Part shown: positions 32,548 through 43,600 of the stretch, piece by piece
Layout: each line of letters opens with the position of its first letter
Numbering within the stretch: position 1 is the stretch's first letter
From: Branchiostoma floridae
Taxonomy: Eukaryota; Chordata; Leptocardii; Amphioxiformes; Branchiostomatidae
Direction: 5' to 3'
Assembly (NCBI RefSeq): GCF_000003815.2
Contig: NC_049994.1
Span: 17,630,981-17,694,980, forward strand
DNA: 64,000 nt
The notes under the pieces: generated by a model
Seen by the model: only the letters and a program-made list of their open reading frames with translations
What the model was told of the DNA's origin: nothing
The model's database searches: none
Made by a program: the position numbers and the translations under genes

Positions 32548-35500
32548 TTAGTCCTCCTTTTTCTCTTCTTCTGGTTTCTCCTCTGGGATCCCATTCAAGC
32601 CACCAGGGCCAGCTGCCCTTGACCCTTCCCCTATGACCTTCTCTGACCTTTCTTCTATGACCCTCTCCGACCTTTCCTCCGTGACCTCGCCCTCTGACCC
32701 CTCCTCTTCTCTGGCCTGTTCTATGTACCGGTACAGAACGAGGCTCGAACTCTTGGCCAACAGGATGATCTTGCTGGACGACAGACCGAACTTCCAGATC
32801 AGAACCACGCAGAGCAAGCCCAGAACCAAGTCCTTGAAGTTGTTCGCCAGGAAGAACTGAAACCTTTTTCTCTTGTCCTCCTGCATTTTTTGCATGACTG
32901 GCGCGAATTGGAACAGTCCGAGCAGGATGAACGCGAAGGTCACGTACACGACGCGGCTGTGGTAGTGTTTAGCACTGCGAGCGAACTCAGCCGCCAGTAA
33001 GATGTCGAACAATCCCAGCAGGGCCGCGTACACGCGGTTCTGGAGCAGGATCTTCACCTATAGTAAAGAGAGGGAGGCGTTGTTTAAGAATTTTATAATC
33101 AAAACACACATCATAGTCCCTTACTGGTAGAGTACTCTACACAGAGCTATATTTTCCATATACTGCTATCATGTTCAACTCATAAATCCACCTACGCAGG
33201 TCAGTTTCTTTAGAGTTCCAAATGCGAGACCAGATCACTCATACATGACTGTACTGTTTCCAAAAAAATTTGGTGTTTTATGTGTAGAACCATTGTCTAT
33301 ATAGCTTTTAGTTGTTATTGTTTGCCATATATTGTACCTTGTGCGATTGTTGAGCAATAAAATTCATTCAAAATTCATTCGGATAGGACTTTAAATGGAG
33401 ATCTTCTGTCTGGGGAGAGCAATACCCCAGGCACGTTACAGAACCCACCACACGTGCGATGGTGCGGTGTGAGTAGTTCAAAACCTACAATCCCTTGGCC
33501 GCACCTGGGGCAATTACTGTCGTACTGAGGCCACCTTAGTGGCGCCGAATGGCAGCTCGCTCTAGACCCTTGTGATTTAGCCCCGCCTATTGTAAGCTCC
33601 TCGAAATTCAGCCCCTGGCTGCCAAGAGAGAGTAGTCGGCCCACCAAATAACAATAACAATTCACTCACCTCCTTGACGTCGCCGCCGTCTCCGTCTTGT
33701 TTCCTCTCCTTGAGGAACTCCTGGAAGCGGGAGTGTTGAAACTCCTCCATGACGTACATGAGGAAGAACAGAAGAAGGGAAGCCACGATGGAGGAGAAGA
33801 TGGTGAGAGGCATGCCTTCCCGCTTCGGCTTCTTCCCGGAGGAGACGGCCTTCGTCTCGGTTTGCTGGGAAAAACAGTTCATTGTTTTTTGTTTGTTTGT
33901 TTGTTTTTTAACCAGGGACGTTATATGACATATGTTACACCATCTTAAATCCTAATAAATCGTCTAATAGTTTGCTGTTCAGGACACTACTAGCTTTTCT
34001 TACTAGACACTGAACGTTGTCACAAAAACCGAGTTGCCAAAAATCAGTCAAACTCGGTCTTAATACCTACTTCCGGGGTCAAAGAAAAATGATTGGCGAC
34101 TGGGGGAAGTTGTACCACACAAGAGCTCAAGGAATTTAACTATGTGAAATTGAACGGGACTGTTTTAATGTAGGTTATGACTCCAAACGTATAACTATGA
34201 AAACTGGCTCTTTCGCTAAACATTTAAAATTCAATGTATGGATCGTTAAACATAGATTTGATAGAATCTTTCTGATTCCCCAAATCTTTCCAAATTTTGC
34301 AAATTGATACCGTAGAGGAATTAAGGATACGCACATTACTAATCAAACACTATAAACAAGTTTTAAAAAACCCAAATTCTATTACTAACTGATATTAATA
34401 CGTTTAGTAACTGCAAACAAGGTATAAAGACTATTTTTCTTACCGAAAGTTCTGCGCCCATGTAGGCGATCCACACCAATGTCGGCAGAACCACGGCCAA
34501 AATGGCACCCGTCGCTCTGGAGATGGTAGTTCCCTTCTCCCGTCGTCTGAAAACGAACACAGACTTTAACTACACCTCTATCATACAGAGCAAGGCATTG
34601 AATAGCTGATCATAGTATTCAATTGCTTTAAACACAGAACACAGTGGACTACTACTACTCACCTTAGTTGGTCCCAACACACAACTGTGTTCATTTGATA
34701 CGGGATGTGAGTTTAGCACCAAGGAAAGATCCACACGGCATGATACTGATATTGACAGCGTTTGTGTCGAAACAAAACAACTTATTCATTGATCGTAGCA
34801 TTCAGATTCGAAATCTTTAATTTTTGTGAGCAACGCACATCCTTTGTTTATTTGCTGTGAGTTCAATACCAAGGAAAGAGTCACCACTGCATGCTAACGC
34901 TTCTTTACAGCTTTTGTTTAGAAGTATTGCACAACTTATTTGTTGATCGTAGCATTCAGTAGTCTCCGAAGATAGGAAATCTTCAATTTGTGTGACCAAC
35001 GCACACCCTCTCGTTGGTTGTGAGTTCAGCACCAAGGAAAGGGCCAGCACCGCACCATAAGACTTCTTTACAGCATTTGTTTGGAAACGAAAACAACTTA
35101 TTTCTTGATCTTAGTATTCATTAGTCACAGGAGATACGAAATGTTTGATTTTTGTTACCAACGCACACCCGCTGTTCATTTGTTGTGAGTTCAGCACCAA
35201 GGAAAGAGCCAGCACCGCATGCTAACGCGATAAAAACGGCAGCATACCGAAATTCGTGCCTGAAAATGATGGTGTAATAGTCCCAACAATCTTCATTAAA
35301 GTTAACTGGCCATACAGAAAAAAATGTCATGTTTTTGCATCAATTTTTATAACGTTTTCAGTGTGCCTACAGATTATTGACACGCAAAATATCACGTTTA
35401 CGTTACAGGTTCTAAATCTAATACTACGTAAAAAGGCCAAATCCTGCGTTGCACAAACTCTCACTGGATCGAGCCACTCTATATAGTAGCCTGACATGTG

Positions 35501-37089
35501 GGGGGTTACTCGAAGTCATTTTCGTTGTAAATTCTTCTTTACATCGTTTTCCCTACTGTTCTCGCAATTAACAGTTGCTCTATCCCTTTAAACCCCCCCC
35601 CCCCCGTTTCCCCATTGGTTTAGCCCTACCAGGCTTATTAATAGAAATGAGCAGGGTGACACCACGATACGCGTATATTTGCAATTCCGTGGCGGAAACG
35701 GATTTCAATTATCTGAAACCCAATTCTATGCTATTCACTTCCCCCGAGCTCACCCATGGGCCCAACTCATCTTTATTTCATGACTTACGGTCGGAAAGAC
35801 CCATGATCTAAATACGAAAATGAACTGCAGGGATTAAAAATAAGCTAGTCAGGAGTATAACGTTACAGTACTGACAATTGTGGGTTTTCACTACAGATTA
35901 ATTACTGGGGTTTTCAATATTTTTCACATTTCATTCTTCCTTTTTTTTTTGCTAGGGGAAGCTTTGCTTTGTCAATGACGTTCGAAAGCTGCCGTGTATC
36001 ATTTCGAATTTGTGCCCTGGTCTAACCATTCGGTTCTTTGAAATAAGTGCTTGCCCTGATCCCTTTCCTAGTATTGTGTCGATGCTGTATTGTTGCATAT
36101 CAACTTGTCTCCTGTCCTTCCCTTGTGCATTTATCACAATAAAACTGACTACGATCAAAGAAAAGACCAGGAAAAGCACCCCGCTTTTCGACGAATACAA
36201 AAGCATGGGTCTTTCTTTTATACAGTTCATGTGTTATTTACGCAAGCAGGCTTAATGGATGAAAAGAGATCTTAACAGAGTTAAAATAACATGCACATTT
36301 TTCGTATGATTGATTTTTACACCTCGACTGAATTCTATTGCGAATTCATGCTCAAAGGGTAATAGCAACAGAACGAGCAACAGTAATAGTTGTATAAAAT
36401 AATCATTCATATACAGACTATATAACTAGAGGTAAACTGATCACATTTCATTCGGCGTTTATTACTGTTGGGGTCTAGCTAGTTCCTACTTGAATTCAGT
36501 AATCGGAAATGGAATGCTCGACGTGTTGATAGTAAGTGGGCTGCCCGATTGAAGAAAAATATTATTGCATATTCTTCTTAAAATGGGTAAAGCTGCAAGA
36601 AACAGGCGAACAATCATTTTGGCATGTCATGAAGACATTTGCGAATAACATTGGTTTTGTATTCAACTGAAACCATTATACACCATTCACACAACCTACT
36701 AGTATGTGGGCAGGCAGTTTATAATAACACGTATGAAAACCGTGTCATTCTTGCTTTGCAAACATCACAAATCGGGATGCTTTTTGATGGCTTGTTTCTT
36801 CTAATAAATTATTTCATAATCATTTAAGAGAAACGGTAAGAGATCGGATGATTTTTTTTAGCTTTGTTGGTTTTAAAACCATCCCTTACCTGGAAATAAA
36901 GGTGATGATCGAACAGAGCAAGATGGCGCCGACGTGGGAAATCATCATGGCGGACGTTCGATTCGCGTTGGTCTTCGTGGCCATCTCCCCTCCCAGGTAG
37001 GACGACACCATGATGTTGTAGGAGAACTGCACCACGGCGACCGAGTAGAGCTCGGCGGGCCAGAAGCCCATCTTGTCCGAAGAGGCCAT
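32548..37089 (-). CDS. Multi-pass membrane protein C (four exons)
   Basis: Exons 37089-36890, 34546-34444, 33864-33670 and 33057-32548, with intron phases 2, 0, 0 and an open joined frame of 335 residues. The start is the ATG giving MASSDKMGFW; further upstream the frame is open but has no ATG. About seven or eight hydrophobic segments are visible, including SVAVVQFSYNIMVSSYL, AILAVVLPTLVWIAYM, LTIFSSIVASLLLFFLMYVM, VYVTFAFILLGLFQF and DLVLGLLCVVLIWKF. The C-terminal tail is acidic with an internal repeat (VTEERSERVIEERSEKVIGE). The last part (FKDLVLG...KIILLAKSS...YRYIEQ) recalls the layout of TMEM121/TMEM26-like proteins, but this is only a resemblance. Function is unknown. Its exon phases match the next gene D, suggesting a paralogue. 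Confidence 0.82.
33368..33665 (+). mobile_element. SINE 3' part in an intron of gene C
   Basis: GGATAGGACTTTAAATGGAGATC...CACACGTGCGATGGTGCGGTGTGAG matches the body of the SINE at 45190-45700. The tail TGTAAGCTCCTCGAAATTCAGCCCCTGGCTG...AACAATAACAATTCAC recurs at 53355-53440. Confidence 0.75.
34664..35245 (-). repeat. Four-copy ~165-bp tandem repeat in intron 1 of gene C
   Basis: Each copy has GTGAGTTCAGCACCAAGGAAAG, then GCCAGCACCGCATGCTAACGC or a variant, ACAGCATTTGTTT, TTGATCGTAGCATTCAG and CAACGCACACCC. On the minus strand the most distal copy follows a good acceptor (ATTTTCAG at about 35262) and reads HEFRYAAVFIALACGAGSFLGAEL, which recalls exon 2 of gene C (AYMGAELS). It may be an exon-derived array. 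Confidence 0.75.
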
Positions 37090-37176
37090 CTGTGAGCTCC
37101 CGATGGATGTAGAGGAGGAGTAGGGATGCTGCGATCGGTGCTGATCCTCAATAATTTTGCACACGGCTCAAAAATA

Positions 37177-37188
37177 CAAGATGGCGGC
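37177..37188 (+). promoter_or_regulatory. YY1-type site upstream of gene C
   Basis: CAAGATGGCGGC is a textbook YY1 motif, 88 bases upstream of the gene C start codon. The same 12-mer is at 41362-41373. Binding is inferred. Confidence 0.35.
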
Positions 37189-37534
37189 CGGGAAGGAGGA
37201 TTCTCTCTACACAAATGAACCGAATACCTCTCTCAGCAAGTGGCTTTAACGGAATGCAAAACCGCAGTACAAAGCAAGTAAAGCAGACAGAATTGCTGGC
37301 GATTAATGTGAATGAATAATAAATAACAACAGGGACGTCAGGGCCGGTTTGTCCGCTGCCGCTCGGACGACACGACGATTATGAATAATACAAAAAGGAA
37401 TAACAATGTAAAGATAACCGGGAGCAATTCCTGGAGGGTTCGCGGCTGTGAGCGGCTGATTCTGTCCAAGCCGGGCGCCCTGGCGGCCTCCCACCCGTAA
37501 TACGCCTTGGCGGGATCCACACTTCTTTCTCTTG

Positions 37535-37926
37535 CAGACGACAGCTGACAGAAAACGGACGATTTTTTTTCCTAAGAGAAATCAGAAAGAGGAAAACAGA
37601 CAATTTTTCGCTGTTAGAAATCAAACGATTGCTGACAGAAAATAGACGATTTTTCGCTGAGAGAAATCAGAAGACAGCTGACAGAAAATAGATGATTATT
37701 TTCCGTTGATAGAAATCAGACGATGTTTGAGAGAAATGTTGCTATGGTGCAGACGATATCTGAGGAAAAGCAGACTATAGCTGAGAGAAGTCACAAGACA
37801 GCTGACAGAAATCAGACGATATCTGAGGAAAATCAGACGATAAGTGAGAAATTCGGAAAAACAGGCAATAGCTGGGAGAATTCAGACGATATCGAGCTTA
37901 ATTACCTCAGCTGGCTCGCAGACGAC
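37535..37926 (+). promoter_or_regulatory. CAGACGA(C/T) array upstream of gene C
   Basis: Seven exact CAGACGAC or CAGACGAT octamers (37535, 37717, 37750, 37813, 37834, 37883, 37919) lie among CTGACAGAAA and GAGAGAAAT units within 400 bases, starting 446 bases upstream of the gene C ATG. The short open frame across it (QTISEEKQTIAE) is repeat-driven. CAGAC is the core of SMAD-binding elements; that role is only a possibility. Confidence 0.5.
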
Positions 37927-38779
37927 ACATTGCGTCAGGGGAAAAATCCGTTAAAACACACGGCGTGATCGACGTTGCAGAAAATGTATGGATCAGGCGC
38001 AAGTCAGCGTAAACCCCGGGGTCTGTTTCTGTGGCCGAAAGTCTTGTGGCTCATATCCTGGTTATCATAATCATCTTTATCAAATACAAAGGTACAAGAT
38101 CCACCGTGAATCTATAAGAGCAACTTCTATGAAAGTTGATGATGTTATGTTGATCATTTATATAAAAAAAGACTAATAGAATTACAGGTTATTGCTCATC
38201 TTGCATGATTAAATAAAACTTTTAAGTCACAATAATTGATGTACATTGATTTTTTTGTCGTTGTTTTCGTCCTCCTTCAAGCGTCCTTTGCATCATTCTG
38301 TGCATCTTTTCCCGGTCCCATTTTCAACCGGAACTATGTTATCGGATTGTTCACATATATTCATATGTACGACAATCCCCCTGGCGGAGCCTCGCGAGAC
38401 GAGAATTCCCCAATCAGAGCCCCAGGGGGAACAGATGGGACGATATTTCCCCATCAACCATTTTTCATCGCCATTATGTAATTGGGAATTACGGCTTTAG
38501 GGGCTAACCATTGGCACCACGTCATGCGTCAGTATAAATGCGTGGGGTGGGGGTGGGGGGGGGGGGGTCTTCTAGATCTCTGTAGGCATTGGCTAATGAA
38601 TAGTCCCGCGTTTTCAATATTTGGGTTTCGAGATTTTCATAGAAATATAGTTTTCTGGAAGGGACTAGGTAGGCAAGTAGGTAGGTATAGTTTTCTTGAA
38701 GTTTTCTAGATCGTGAAATATGTTGTAAATAGAGGAAACTCACGTTTGAAAACCTAACTTTCGGTCACACTTTACAACT

Positions 38780-39085
38780 GTTGTGCAACTAAGTTCATTC
38801 ATATCATATTATTTCCACCTTCAAAAAGAAGATCATTTGTATGGCTACCGTGCCATCAGTCTATGGAATGTCCTACCGCCACACATCAAATCCCTGGCCA
38901 ACATTTCACGATTTAAAGCGGCAATCTACCATCATGTATTCTCAAGTTGGTATTTTTTTTTAATGATTGTGAATGTTTTTATCTGTTATGTATATATATA
39001 CATGTATGTTTGTGGCGTATCTGTTCGAACCCTGGAAGACTAGCCCTACAGGTTAAAGGGTGTCTTACTAAAGGAATAAAGGAAG
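38780..39085 (+). mobile_element. LINE 3' end fragment
   Basis: YGYRAISLWNVLPPHIKSLA and NISRFKAAIYHHV (38838-38940) are the typical last residues of a LINE reverse transcriptase (A-x-x-LWN-x-LP...F+). An AT-rich 3' end with GGAATAAAGGAAGGAATGG follows. The upstream part is missing. Confidence 0.65.
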
Positions 39086-39089
39086 GAAT

Positions 39090-40261
39090 GGAACATTCTG
39101 ACCCATCCCTATAGATACCTACTGGTTTGTCCCCAATTCGCTTCGTTGGTTGGTTGGACAGACTTTGTGACAAATCGATGTTTATCGATCTATTGGCTAG
39201 GCGGGGGGTATCACTCCTATCTAGCTTGTCCAGATTGTTGCTGACTTTGCCTTACGTTGTTTTTCTGATCCACACTGTCGAGTATACAGTATACCTCTAC
39301 AACAGCGGTTTTTGATAAAGGCGGTTTTTGTAAATAGGATCTAGTGGAAAAAATGATGACACTCATATTTCACCGATATGAATAGTTTCGGAGCTATTTT
39401 GTGCATTGCGGCCTCGCCAATATTTAGGCAAGCACATCTGGCCTAGAGTGGTTGGTTCTTTTACGTGCAGGGGCTAACTGCTTGAGGCTTATGCCTGAAA
39501 CTTCCTTATATGGGGGCCGTAGGCTTTACGTCACTATCCGAAATGATGAATGCAACCCTAAACACATATCCGAGCTGGGACTCAGGAATAGACGTGGAAT
39601 TTTTATTGCGGATCTTTCACGATCTGAAATGTTCAACTGCAATACAAATTCTCCACGGGTAATTACGCTCGTGTACCAAAGAAAGCTGAACAAAACTAAA
39701 GGAACAGAATTTTATACGTACAGTCAGTGAAAAATAGCCAAGATCAATATATCAAGCACACATGGACTAGCGTATTGATTTGTGTGTTTTAATCAAAGTC
39801 TGCTGCCTGAAACGATCAATAAAGGTACATGTTGTGAAACACGTACAGGAGAAGTTTGTGGACAAAAAAGAGAAGTCAAGAAAGAAGAAAAGAAACAAAT
39901 GTTGACAGTCAATTGTAAGGGCTCTTGTGATATCGTAGTCTTAGATATTTTGTAAGTGAGACATATTATATATTTACAGAAAAACACAAAGCATAATGTT
40001 CCAAACCTTACTTTTCTTAGGCCTTTGGTAGTCAGGAAAAGGTCTGTAGAATTTACCAATATCTATGCATCGTTTACTTTGATCATAAGAATAAACTCTT
40101 ACAGTGTTTACAGGGAGAGTGTTTTCACAAGCAATACAATGTTTATCGCGAAATGTACAGGTATGTGTTCGATCAACACTTTGGACGTCATTAGCTATTT
40201 ACATTTCCAGTCACAAGTATTTACAGACGTACTTGTTTTTCAGACTTCATCTTTTTAGGCC
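39090..40261. other. Spacer between genes C and D with one decayed SINE piece
   Basis: About 39440-39600 (GGTTCTTTTACGTGCAGGGGC ... GGCTTTACGTCACTATCCGA) is a decayed antisense copy of the SINE body GTTAAATGGAGGTCC. The rest shows nothing recognisable. Confidence 0.4.
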
Positions 40262-40400
40262 GCCCAAAGATGTAATTAGCGACCCTGCCTCTAGCTAACT
40301 CTGGAACTAAATTCCGCGAGTTCGAATCCCGGCTGTGCCGCTCACCCGACCTGCACGCTACTGGAAAGGGTTGCAGTCCTTAGCCCTGGTCCACTGTTCA
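40262..40400 (+). mobile_element. tRNA-derived SINE fragment
   Basis: TAGCGACCCTGCCTCTAGC then B box CGAGTTCGAATCCCGG and the tail CTCACCCGACCTGCACGCTACTGGAAAGGGTTGCAGT, shared with 925-1050. Confidence 0.65.
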
Positions 40401-40676
40401 TTGTGCTTGTCGAAAATAGCTTATTAGTATGAGACTTTTCCCTGTACAATGAACTTGTAAATACCGTACGAATCGGATTGCGTCTGTCTTTTCCGTGAAA
40501 TACTTGATCTTCAGTGATTCAAGATGATCTCTTTCTTTCTTTCTATTCTTTCTGTTTGGCAAATGCGCTAGACTAAAGTAATTATCGTATTCGTAGGACG
40601 TATCTAGAATGTACAGTAGTTTTGAAGGTGTGTGAGATACTATTACAATAGTCCTTTGTTATTATCGCTCTCTAAC

Positions 40677-43600
40677 TCAGTAGAGAGTGGACCCAGGTCG
40701 CGATGAGATTGTGGAGAAGCTAGTGGTACTGACCGCATCATCCCTGTTCGGAAAGGAGTATCTGTTCTTGTTGAACGCTCGTGACTTGATTATCACGACG
40801 ACGAAGTTATAGTAAACGTAGAACGCGATGGCCGCCAGATTTTTCAGCGGGTAGACCAAACTCATGATCGCTATTCCAAATTTTGCCAGTAACGCTATGC
40901 GGAGGATTAGAAATGGTATTTCGTGCGTCGCCATGGAGACGAGAGGCAGAAACCTGTGATCAAGACGAAGTATTGACTTGAACATACTTATAAAAGCGAC
41001 TACGTAGATCGGGAAGATCCAGTACGTTCGGCAAACGTCGTGAAAGTTCGTGACCAATAGCAGCTCGATGACGTCGTAGACCGCGAAGAACTCGATTGAG
41101 AGGATTCGGGCGCGGTCGTCGTTTGACGTCAGCTTCGGCTTCGGCCTCGGCGATGTTCGGGACGAGAAGGACATCGGGAAACTTCGGCGGATGGATACAG
41201 GCGTATGAGGAGTACTGGGGCTCGGGTCACGTGGTGTCTGCTCGTCCGTTGATTGGGTGCCGTCGGCGCCGTCGATTGTGTAAACCGGGTTTACCATAGA
41301 CTATAATGATAAAGGAAAATGCAATGTCATCACATAGCCATGTTGGAGGTGTTGATAGATCCAAGATGGCGGCTGGTCGTCAAGGAAACCCACCAGCATG
41401 GTGGACGTTTAATAACGTCACAGTCGTGTGATTGCAAGTTTTCCATCAGTTAACTCAAGGACGTTATATCAGTCCTTGGTTAACTTAAGACTAATCATTC
41501 AAATGACTTATAAACTAACAGTTTTTTTCCAGAGGGTTTATAGTTTTTTTTTAATGGTAAGACTACTGCATGCAAATATTCCAGTCAACCAACAGTCGGT
41601 ACCATTGAAACACGGTCAACAACAACAAACTGCATCAAACTGTCAAAACCTAGGACCAATGCAGAAAGGAAGCGCTTCCTTTACCGTATGGCTTACCACT
41701 GGAACACAGTTACTAAGTGAACTTGTTTTCTCTCAGTTGTATAGTTTGCAATGTACATATTATGTTTTGTATGTATGTAATGTAATGTTGTGCGTGTATT
41801 AATGTATTTTATGTAGACCACTGGAAGAATAGCTGGCGACATAATGTTGTAATAGCTAAAAGTGGATCTGAATAAAGTCAAGTCAAGTCAACCTCTACGT
41901 TCTGAACTTCGTGTCAATGAATGAATGAATGAATGAACTTTATTGTACATACCTAGACGGGCTAGGTACAGGTAAAAAATATGCAGAAAAGCAATAGCAT
42001 ACAATTTGACTATTTGAAGGTGCTTATCTTATAGGATGTTTGATATAGAGGTTTTATCTAGGCGCATCAAAAATATAAATTTATCCGTAGCATTAAGATG
42101 TTCAAAGTATGGTAACTCTTTAATGTGAAAGTTATAAAGCACAATTCAGGTGCTTACCCTAGGACTGCTTGGCCCTTCGGTCATTTCCGCCGCCGCCGAA
42201 GTCGCGATCGGGAATCTTCGGACCTTCTCGACCCAGCTGGCGGCGAGCACGCCCAGGACGACCAGCGCCACGGGAAAGTCGGTGTACGTGTCGAACATGG
42301 CCGCGACCTCGTTATTGTCGTCCTGCAACTGCGAGGAGATGATAAATGTTGTTAAAACTAACCCGGATTTTGAGAAACTTCTGTCAAACCTGTATAGCGG
42401 CCGCTCAAGGGATTGGAGAAATGTGGCCACTATAGAGAGGTGGCCTCTATACAGAGGTGGCCACTATACAGAGGTGGCCACTATACAGAGGTGGCCACTA
42501 TACAGAGGTGGCCACTATAGGGAAAATACTGATCAATTGACCACGAGCAACCAGTTACACATAGTCTCTTAGATTTCTAGATTTTAGCAACTCATGTATT
42601 TAAACTGTTCTGTATGTATTGTATGTACACTTAAAATAATGCCACAAATTGTATCCTTTACAGTTGTCGTGCAATAAAGTTCTTCTTCTTCTTCATGTTT
42701 TTAGTGCCCACTAATCTTTCTCACCAAGTAAGATTGTCTCGATCGTCTCAGACTATTAGGTCAATGGAAAAAATGCAAGGGGCCGAAAAAAAGTGACCAC
42801 AATCGCCAGGTGGCCGCTATGCAAAGGTGGCTGCTGATACAGGTTTGACTTTATCCTATTGGAAGCCTTACTTGGCATGACCCAAAGTTTGCACCAAGCT
42901 TTACGCGTGGGTCTGAATGGGGGGTAATACCGGTTAATGGATGATGAATTGTTCATTTCTTTGCTAGTCTGTAAGGACAATTTCTAAAATCTGTTGTCTT
43001 TAAATGCATAAGATATGCGGTCTTTTAGAAAGTACTAAGTAATAGCATCGTACCTCTGTTGTTGTCAGTCTTCAGATCTGAGATAATAGCATGTCTAGGC
43101 AAGGCAAGAATTAACCGCCAGTATCAGTTAATGATTATGATGTATACGTATCTGGGGGTTAAGAGAGAAATAACAGCCAAGTGTATTTTTGTCCGAAACT
43201 TGTAATGAGGAAATCTGCATCATTATAGACAGTAGGGCCTCTTTCTTCCATATAGTTTAAACAACGCTCAGTGCATCAGATTATAAATGGAGAAAGTTCT
43301 TCAATGCCACATAACCGACCGCGTGTATTACGTCAAAGGGCGGATATAGCAGTTGATCTATGTGTTCACAGATACAGATCGGGCGCGAATTCCTCCATCC
43401 ACCCGCACAAAAAGTACACAGTATTGTTCCCATTTCATCACAACGTTTTTAAGGGCTCGTTTGGGTGTCGAGAGTTCAATACTTAGCCTGGGTACCATCC
43501 GGATAGTAGTTCGCTCCTATGTTCGCTTCTGCTAGAAACACAGAGAAGCGACTGTATATAGTGTATAATGAATGTCACAGCTAGAAGCGACTATATATAG

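Noticed and set aside
37089-37164. A longer N terminus for gene C
   Set aside because: The frame is open upstream of 37089 but contains no ATG; only a GTG codon stands at its head.
37723-37968. A small coiled-coil-like protein (QTISEEKQTIAE...)
   Set aside because: The frame comes from repeated CAGACGATATCTGAGGAAA words upstream of gene C; it has no homologue-like motif and no splice context.
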